Shown here: positions 59,553 through 64,000 of the stretch, piece by piece
Layout of the letters: each line of letters starts with the position of its first letter
Position numbering within the stretch: position 1 is the stretch's first letter
Assembly: GCA_905234235.1 (NCBI GenBank)
Contig: CAJOHN010000002.1
Coordinates: 101,863-165,862, forward strand
Direction: 5' to 3'
Origin: an uncultured Selenomonadaceae bacterium
Lineage (GTDB): Bacteria > Bacillota > Negativicutes > Selenomonadales > Selenomonadaceae
DNA length: 64,000 bases
The notes under the pieces: model-generated
Told to the model about the DNA's origin: nothing
Seen by the model: the letters and a program-made list of their open reading frames with translations, nothing else
Database searches by the model: none
Made by a program: the position numbers and the translations under genes

Positions 59553-59753
59553 TTACTTTTTTAATTCGGCGAGGACTTGCGGCAAAGGTCTGCCACCGCT
59601 TCCCCAGTTCTCAAGGTCATTCTCTTTGATTAGGACGTAGAAAAATTTTTCGTCCACGCCCAAAATCTTGCTCGCCGATTTAGTCAGCTCCGCGATAAGT
59701 TTTTCTTTCTGCTCCTTAGTCGGGTGAGCCGCCTCGATTGAAATTATCGGCAT
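59553..59753 (-). CDS. 4-oxalocrotonate tautomerase-like protein
   Basis: The 66-residue protein starts MPIISIEAAHPTKEQKEKL, with the catalytic Pro-1 exposed after removal of Met, and continues ELTKSASKILGVDEKFFYVLIKE, the standard 4-oxalocrotonate tautomerase fold. Length is typical (about 62-70). GGAGGAATTTTT precedes the ATG. Family members tautomerise keto-enol acids or dehalogenate; the substrate is unknown. It follows the ABM-domain gene by 12 bases in a three-gene run with an exported amidohydrolase. Confidence 0.85.
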   Translation of the reverse strand: MPIISIEAAHPTKEQKEKLIAELTKSASKILGVDEKFFYVLIKENDLENWGSGGRPLPQVLAELKK

Positions 59754-59765
59754 AAAAATTCCTCC

Positions 59766-60476
59766 TTAAAATTTCTCCGACAATGCAATTTTAGTCGGTT
59801 GATAATCAATTTTTTGTTCGGCTTTAATCAAAGGCTCCGCTTGCCGCTTGAAGTTCTTGTAAGCATTTGACGCGAAATATTTTTTAGCGGCGGTTTCGTC
59901 GGAGAAAATTATCATCGTGTGGATAAAATTCGGGCGCGGTTGTTCTGCAGTCACGAACGCCCCCATAACTCCCGAATCTTCACGGACTGCGCGGACGGCT
60001 TCGTCTGAAATTATTTTTTGGAACTTGGCAAGGTCGGCGGGCGCAATTTCAAAGCTCTTAGTCTGCACGGCACTTCCGACGCCGCTATTTTTTTGTTCAA
60101 GGACAATCGCATTGACGGGCAAAATCTTCAAACCTGCAAGATAAGGCAAACGCTCTGCGCGGTACTGCTGAAATGCCTCGCTCGTGCTGTGAATCCGATA
60201 CGCTTCGTCGCTCTCGTAAATTTCAAGCAGTCTCATCAAGTTTGGATTATCTTTTTCAAGCGCGCCGTAAAGTGCGTAAGTGCCGGATTCTTTTGCAGTT
60301 GTCGGTGCCAAAATCTTCGCGCCCATATCCAAAACTTTTTGCATATCGCCTGCCGTTGATTCGACTACCGCCCATTGAACTCGCGGCATATTTCCTTCGG
60401 GCGTCCTGATTGACTTCGCGCTTGCCGTCGCCGTCAGCATTAAAATCACTCCCAAAATCGCTAAAAATTTTTTCAT
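59766..60476 (-). CDS. Exported protein with two ABM-like domains
   Basis: The 236-residue protein begins with a signal peptide (MKKFLAILGVILMLTATASA). Two ABM (antibiotic biosynthesis monooxygenase)-like ferredoxin folds follow: residues about 33-125 (AVVESTAGDMQKVL to EAFQQYRAERLPYL) and about 138-230 (SFEIAPADLAKFQKI to NAYKNFKRQAEPLI). Such folds bind quinone-like or small acids and often have no cofactor. It lies between the exported amidohydrolase (3 bases) and the tautomerase, so a periplasmic catabolic set is possible, but the substrate is unknown. Confidence 0.75.
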   Translation of the reverse strand: MKKFLAILGVILMLTATASAKSIRTPEGNMPRVQWAVVESTAGDMQKVLDMGAKILAPTTAKESGTYALYGALEKDNPNLMRLLEIYESDEAYRIHSTSEAFQQYRAERLPYLAGLKILPVNAIVLEQKNSGVGSAVQTKSFEIAPADLAKFQKIISDEAVRAVREDSGVMGAFVTAEQPRPNFIHTMIIFSDETAAKKYFASNAYKNFKRQAEPLIKAEQKIDYQPTKIALSEKF

Positions 60477-60479
60477 GAA

Positions 60480-61496
60480 TCAGCCTCCCAATAAACTCCG
60501 CGCATTATCGACGTAAATTTTTTCAGTCAAACTTCGCTGTAAAAGTTCCGCGTCGAAAAGTTTTTTCTTACGTAAGACAACCTGCGCGGGCACGTAGGGA
60601 TAATCGGTGCCTAAAATAATTTTGTCGAGGTTCGCGATTTTTGTTAGCATGTCGAATTGTTCGGGCATTGGGTCGCCTGCCGTATCGAAAAATAATTTCC
60701 CGACGCTATCATAAAAATTAACAGGCTCCATTAAATTCATCGCCGCTAACATCTGGAACATCGCGTCCGCCCGTTGCTTCATGTACGGCAAAAACGACCC
60801 GCAATGCGGCACGATAAATTTTAAGTCTGGGAACTTTGCAAGCGTGCCGTTCGCCAAGAGATTCAAAACTGCGCGGGTTGTATCGGCGGGATACTCGAAT
60901 AACGCCATGACATTCCCCGTGACGACGTTTTTTCGCGGTAATAATTTTGCGGGGCTCGGATGAATTATCACGATTGAACTTTTCTTGTTAAGCTCGGCAA
61001 AAATCGGGGCAAGTTGCTCGTCGCCCAAATAAACTCCGTCGGAATTGCTCGCGACTTTAACTCCCAATGCTCCAAGTTTTTCCGTCGCGTAATAAAATTC
61101 TTCAATGGAACTCTCGACATTGGGAAACGGCAACGTCGCAACGAATCCGAATTTTTTCGGGAAACGTCTGCAAAGCTCCGCAAATTCCTCGTTAATCGCT
61201 CTGACTGCCGCACTATCCGAAATGTGAGGCGTCGCCATTGATAAAATCGTAAAATCTATGCCCGCCGCGTCCATGAATTGCAAATGATTTTCCGCCGTCC
61301 ATTTCGGCAATGGAAAACCTTCTTCCTCCGCCGCGGCGATTTTTAAAATTTTAAGGGCGTCAATGTAACTCGGAAGGATTGCGTGCGCGTGAAAGTCTAT
61401 TGTCCGCGCCGATAAAATTTCTGCCGCCTCAACGTTCATTGCCAATCCTCCAATCGCAACCGTCAGGCTCAATTTTAAAAACTCTCGCCGATTCAT
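60480..61496 (-). CDS. Tat-exported amidohydrolase-2 family protein
   Basis: The 338-residue protein starts with a twin-arginine signal, NRREFLKLSLTVAIGGLAMN, and continues as an amidohydrolase-2 (ACMSD/resorcylate decarboxylase-like) protein: metal motif TIDFHAHAILPSYID, VIIHPSPAKLLP, VPHCGSFLPYMKQRADAM and the C-terminal LGTDYPYVPAQV with its Asp. Family members decarboxylate or hydrate aromatic and enol acids using zinc or manganese. Export is unusual but the Tat motif is clear. It heads a run with the ABM-domain protein and the tautomerase; together they could modify an aromatic or enolic acid in the periplasm. A weak promoter is at 61527-61554. Confidence 0.85.
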   Translation of the reverse strand: MNRREFLKLSLTVAIGGLAMNVEAAEILSARTIDFHAHAILPSYIDALKILKIAAAEEEGFPLPKWTAENHLQFMDAAGIDFTILSMATPHISDSAAVRAINEEFAELCRRFPKKFGFVATLPFPNVESSIEEFYYATEKLGALGVKVASNSDGVYLGDEQLAPIFAELNKKSSIVIIHPSPAKLLPRKNVVTGNVMALFEYPADTTRAVLNLLANGTLAKFPDLKFIVPHCGSFLPYMKQRADAMFQMLAAMNLMEPVNFYDSVGKLFFDTAGDPMPEQFDMLTKIANLDKIILGTDYPYVPAQVVLRKKKLFDAELLQRSLTEKIYVDNARSLLGG

Positions 61497-61526
61497 AACG
61501 TATCACCAAAAATTTTTGCGTTCATC

Positions 61527-61554
61527 CTAATATTTTAATCAAACTCAAAGTCAA
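61527..61554 (-). promoter_or_regulatory. Possible promoter of the exported amidohydrolase run
   Basis: Minus-strand TTGACT, 16 bases, TATTAG, 31 bases upstream of the ATG at 61496. The -10 box is weak. Confidence 0.4.
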
Positions 61555-61573
61555 GGCGATTCGTAAAATTTTT

Positions 61574-61777
61574 TTATCTGATGAGTTCATAGCCCGCCTC
61601 GTCGATAACTTTTGCGAAGTCGTCGAGAGAAATTTCCTTAGTCGCGGTGACTGTCGCCGAATTATTTTCCAAGCTGACTTCAACCGCCGTGACGCCGTCC
61701 ATTTTGGCAAGCGCGTCGTGAACGTGTTTTTGGCAATGCTTACACATCATGCCTTCGACCTTAAAAGTTGTCTGCAT
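61574..61777 (-). CDS. copZ: Possible separately translated CopZ-like copper chaperone inside copA
   Basis: In the same frame as copA an ATG at 61777 is preceded by GAGGAGGAAAAAATT, an excellent ribosome site with eight bases to the ATG. Translation from it gives 67 residues beginning QTTFKVEGMMCKHCQKHVHD, the full HMA fold and length of CopZ (about 69 in Bacillus subtilis). The sequence reads as a copZ gene whose upstream copA stop codon has been lost, so it may be made both as a free chaperone and as the C-terminal domain of CopA. Free production is an inference from the ribosome site. Confidence 0.6.
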   Translation of the reverse strand: MQTTFKVEGMMCKHCQKHVHDALAKMDGVTAVEVSLENNSATVTATKEISLDDFAKVIDEAGYELIR

Positions 61778-64000
61778 AATTTTTTCCTCCTCAATAATTT
61801 TTACATCGCTCCGCTCGACTTTGAAACCGCGCAGGCGCAAAGCGTTAAGAACAACACAAACGCTGGACATACTCATAGCCGCCGCGCCAATCATCGGCGA
61901 AAGTTTTATTCCGAACGCGGGGTAGCAAATTCCTGCGGCGAGCGGTATGCAAATCACGTTGTAGAAAAACGCCCAGAATAAATTTTGCTTAATGTTCGTC
62001 ATGACTGCGCGGCTGAGTTTAATCGCGCTGACGGCATCAAGCAAATCATTCCTAACCAAAACCGCGCCCGCGCTCTCAATCGCAACGTCGGTGCCCGCGC
62101 CAATCGCAATGCCTAAATCAGCCTTAGCAAGTGCCGGAGCGTCGTTAATGCCGTCGCCAATCATCGCGACCTTGCGACCTTGCGCTTGAAGTTTTTCGAC
62201 TTCGCGAGCCTTATGTTCGGGCAAAACTCCCGCGATAGTTTTTTCAATGCCGAGCTTCCGAGCAATAGCCTGCGCGGTGCGTTCGTTGTCGCCCGTCAAC
62301 ATGATAACATTAACGCCGAGATTTTTAAACTCCTCGACAGCCTGCGCGGAAGTTTTTTTCTCAACGTCAGCGGCGGCAATCACTCCAAGAATTTTTTTAT
62401 CGCGAGCAAAGATAATCGGCGTCTTGCCTGCCCGCGCCAAGTCAGAAATTTTTTCGCTGATAATTTTTACGTCGAAGCCGAGTTCCGCGAGAAAAGTTTC
62501 GTTGCCCGCGACGCATTCGACGCCGTCAATTTTAGCGCGAACTCCTTTGCCAAACACAGCTTGAAAATCTTCGGCGACAAACGGTTGGATTTTTTTATCG
62601 GCAGAATATTTTACGACGGCTTCGGCGAGCGGATGTTCACTTTTACTTTCGAGGGCGGCGGCAACTTCCAACAAAAATTTTTCGTCAGCCGCGCAGGTTA
62701 AAATGTCCGTGACGAAAGGTTTGCCCTCAGTAAGCGTGCCTGTTTTATCGAGGACGACCGTATTAATCGCGTGCGCCGTCTCCAATGCCTCACCGGATTT
62801 AATTAGTATACCGTTCTCCGCGCCCTTACCGGTACCGACCATAATTGCAACGGGCGTCGCCAAGCCCAATGCGCACGGGCAACTTATTACCAAAATCGAC
62901 ACGGCGATAGAAAATGCAAACTCGACACTCGCGCCGCTTATAAGCCACGCCGCCCCCGCAATCAACGCAATAAAAATCACGGCAGGTACAAAAACCCCCG
63001 CGACCTTATCGGCAGTTTTGGCAATGGGAGCTTTACTCGCGCTCGCCTCCGCCACCAACGCTATAATTTTGCTGATAGTAGTTTCGCCGCCGACTTTAAC
63101 CGCTCTGAACTTAACAAAGCCGCTCTTATTCAACGTGCCGCTCGTGACGTTGTCGCCGACATTTTTATTGACGGGCAAACTCTCGCCAGTTATCGCTGAT
63201 TCGTCAACAGTCGTCGTGCCGTCGAGAATAATTCCGTCAGCCGCAAAACTTTCGCCGGGCTTGACCAAAATTTCATCGCCGATAATCAACTCCTCGACGG
63301 GAATTGTAAGTTCTTGTCCGCCGCGCAGGACGTTGGCAGTTTTCGGCGCGAGGTTCATTAATTTTTCGACGGCTTGGGAAGTCTTGCCCTTAGCGCGAGC
63401 CTCAAAATATTTCCCGACGGTTATTAAGGTTACAATCATGCCCGCCGATTCAAAGTAGAGATTACGGCTGTATTCGTCGACGATTTGGAAGTTGCCCGTG
63501 CCGAGTCCTTGCCCGATTCTGAACAGCGCGAATGCTCCGAACATTGCCGCCGCCATTGAGCCCATACCGACTAAGCTATCCATATTCGGCGCGCCCGCCA
63601 ATAAAGTTTTGAAACCGTTGACGTAATATTTTCGGTTGAGGTACATAATCGGCAGTATCAATAAAAATTGCGCGAAAGCGAACGTTACGGCATTTGCTCG
63701 CCCGTCGAAAAGTTCTGTGATGATTGGCGGCACGGGTAGCGGCAATATTGAATGCATTGCTATGTAAATCGTCGGCAACAAAAAAAATATCGACCACTTG
63801 AATCGCGTTTGCATTTCCAAAATTTCTTTATCGATTGCCCGTTCCGGCGAAGAAGTTTTAATCTGCGCGGCTGAATTTTTTTTAGGTGTAGCACCGTAGC
63901 CCGCTTCGATAACCGCATTAATAATCTGCGCGGCTGAAATTTTTTCTTCGTCGAATTTGACTTGCATAGAATTGGTTAGGAGATTAACGCTGACATTTTC
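61574..64000 (-). CDS. copA: Copper-exporting P1B-type ATPase with C-terminal CopZ-like domain (5' part beyond window)
   Basis: The frame is open to the right edge, and the first residues seen (ENVSVNLLTNSMQVKFD) belong to an N-terminal metal-binding HMA domain, so the start lies outside. The ATPase core has the copper CPC motif in VISCPCALGLATPVA, DKTGTLTEGKP (phosphorylated Asp), TGESLPVNK, SEHPLAEA and MIGDGINDAPALAKADLG. Copper(I) specificity follows from CPC plus the HMA context. At the end a full HMA domain is appended, with the metal motif GMMCKHC, joined by a short linker KIIEEEKIM that is encoded by a sequence looking like an intergenic ribosome site (see 61574-61777). A C-terminal HMA in CopA is unusual. 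Confidence 0.92.
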   Translation of the reverse strand, partial: ENVSVNLLTNSMQVKFDEEKISAAQIINAVIEAGYGATPKKNSAAQIKTSSPERAIDKEILEMQTRFKWSIFFLLPTIYIAMHSILPLPVPPIITELFDGRANAVTFAFAQFLLILPIMYLNRKYYVNGFKTLLAGAPNMDSLVGMGSMAAAMFGAFALFRIGQGLGTGNFQIVDEYSRNLYFESAGMIVTLITVGKYFEARAKGKTSQAVEKLMNLAPKTANVLRGGQELTIPVEELIIGDEILVKPGESFAADGIILDGTTTVDESAITGESLPVNKNVGDNVTSGTLNKSGFVKFRAVKVGGETTISKIIALVAEASASKAPIAKTADKVAGVFVPAVIFIALIAGAAWLISGASVEFAFSIAVSILVISCPCALGLATPVAIMVGTGKGAENGILIKSGEALETAHAINTVVLDKTGTLTEGKPFVTDILTCAADEKFLLEVAAALESKSEHPLAEAVVKYSADKKIQPFVAEDFQAVFGKGVRAKIDGVECVAGNETFLAELGFDVKIISEKISDLARAGKTPIIFARDKKILGVIAAADVEKKTSAQAVEEFKNLGVNVIMLTGDNERTAQAIARKLGIEKTIAGVLPEHKAREVEKLQAQGRKVAMIGDGINDAPALAKADLGIAIGAGTDVAIESAGAVLVRNDLLDAVSAIKLSRAVMTNIKQNLFWAFFYNVICIPLAAGICYPAFGIKLSPMIGAAAMSMSSVCVVLNALRLRGFKVERSDVKIIEEEKIMQTTFKVEGMMCKHCQKHVHDALAKMDGVTAVEVSLENNSATVTATKEISLDDFAKVIDEAGYELIR

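Noticed and set aside
1..64000. CRISPR arrays, insertion sequences, prophage, rRNA
   Set aside because: No regular repeat-spacer pattern, transposase, integrase, capsid or rRNA-like sequence was found. The only dispersed repeats are the heptamer set and the octamer.

Overview
The window looks like chromosomal DNA of a diderm Firmicute, most likely a Negativicute (Selenomonas/Phascolarctobacterium-like). On one side are Gram-positive traits: strong AGGAGG ribosome sites with frequent TTG/GTG starts, a SpoVB/MurJ-type flippase, a CBS-domain manganese pyrophosphatase, a type-2-like IleRS and a SCIFF six-cysteine peptide. On the other side are outer-membrane traits: two OmpH/Skp proteins, a heptosyltransferase-like enzyme and an lpxC-fabZ-lpxA-lpxI lipid A block. 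Fumarase plus a quinol:fumarate reductase and a fructose PTS suggest anaerobic, fermentative or fumarate-respiring metabolism. The assignment is inferred from gene content only.

Layout. 1-3.3 kb: OmpH-like proteins, a secreted M48 protease and RodZ. 3.3-7.1 kb: heptosyltransferase, AhcY and a Tat-signal deaminase in one operon. 7.1-9.8 kb: ClpB. 9.9-14.9 kb: an SGNH plus CitC-like fusion, signal peptidase, pyrB, a small unknown protein and pyrC. 14.9-20.2 kb: an SPFH/zinc-ribbon protein and a fructose PTS operon. 20.3-22.2 kb: rph, rdgB and a phosphodiesterase. 22.3-31.1 kb: envelope sugar genes (TagO/WecA, WecB, hexose-phosphate mutases, an ATP-grasp/methyltransferase fusion, a broken pgm and a His-rich pgi) and tRNA-Thr. 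31.3-36.6 kb: a lipoprotein serpin, a secreted repeat protein and a hybrid histidine kinase. 36.7-40.2 kb: nucleoside/deacylase genes, then a remnant of an MmeI-like restriction-modification enzyme with two small genes. 40.3-47.8 kb: flippase, lipid kinase, IleRS, Cys-motif repeat proteins and thiamine pyrophosphokinase. 47.8-50.7 kb: lipid A genes. 50.9-55.6 kb: fumarase and fumarate reductase. 55.7-59.5 kb: GIY-YIG nuclease, a candidate small RNA, CBS pyrophosphatase, the SCIFF peptide and a polyprenyl synthase. 59.5-64 kb: an exported amidohydrolase/ABM module and a CopA fused to a CopZ-like domain.

The less ordinary signals are the Cys-motif repeat proteins after ileS, an apparent copA-copZ fusion whose linker is a translated Shine-Dalgarno, an orphan SCIFF gene, an unassigned hairpin RNA, a dual-start Tat deaminase, and an octamer (CCGCGCAG) repeated far above chance across coding and non-coding DNA. 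No gap longer than 300 bases lacks a gene. I saw no rRNA, CRISPR array, IS element or prophage.
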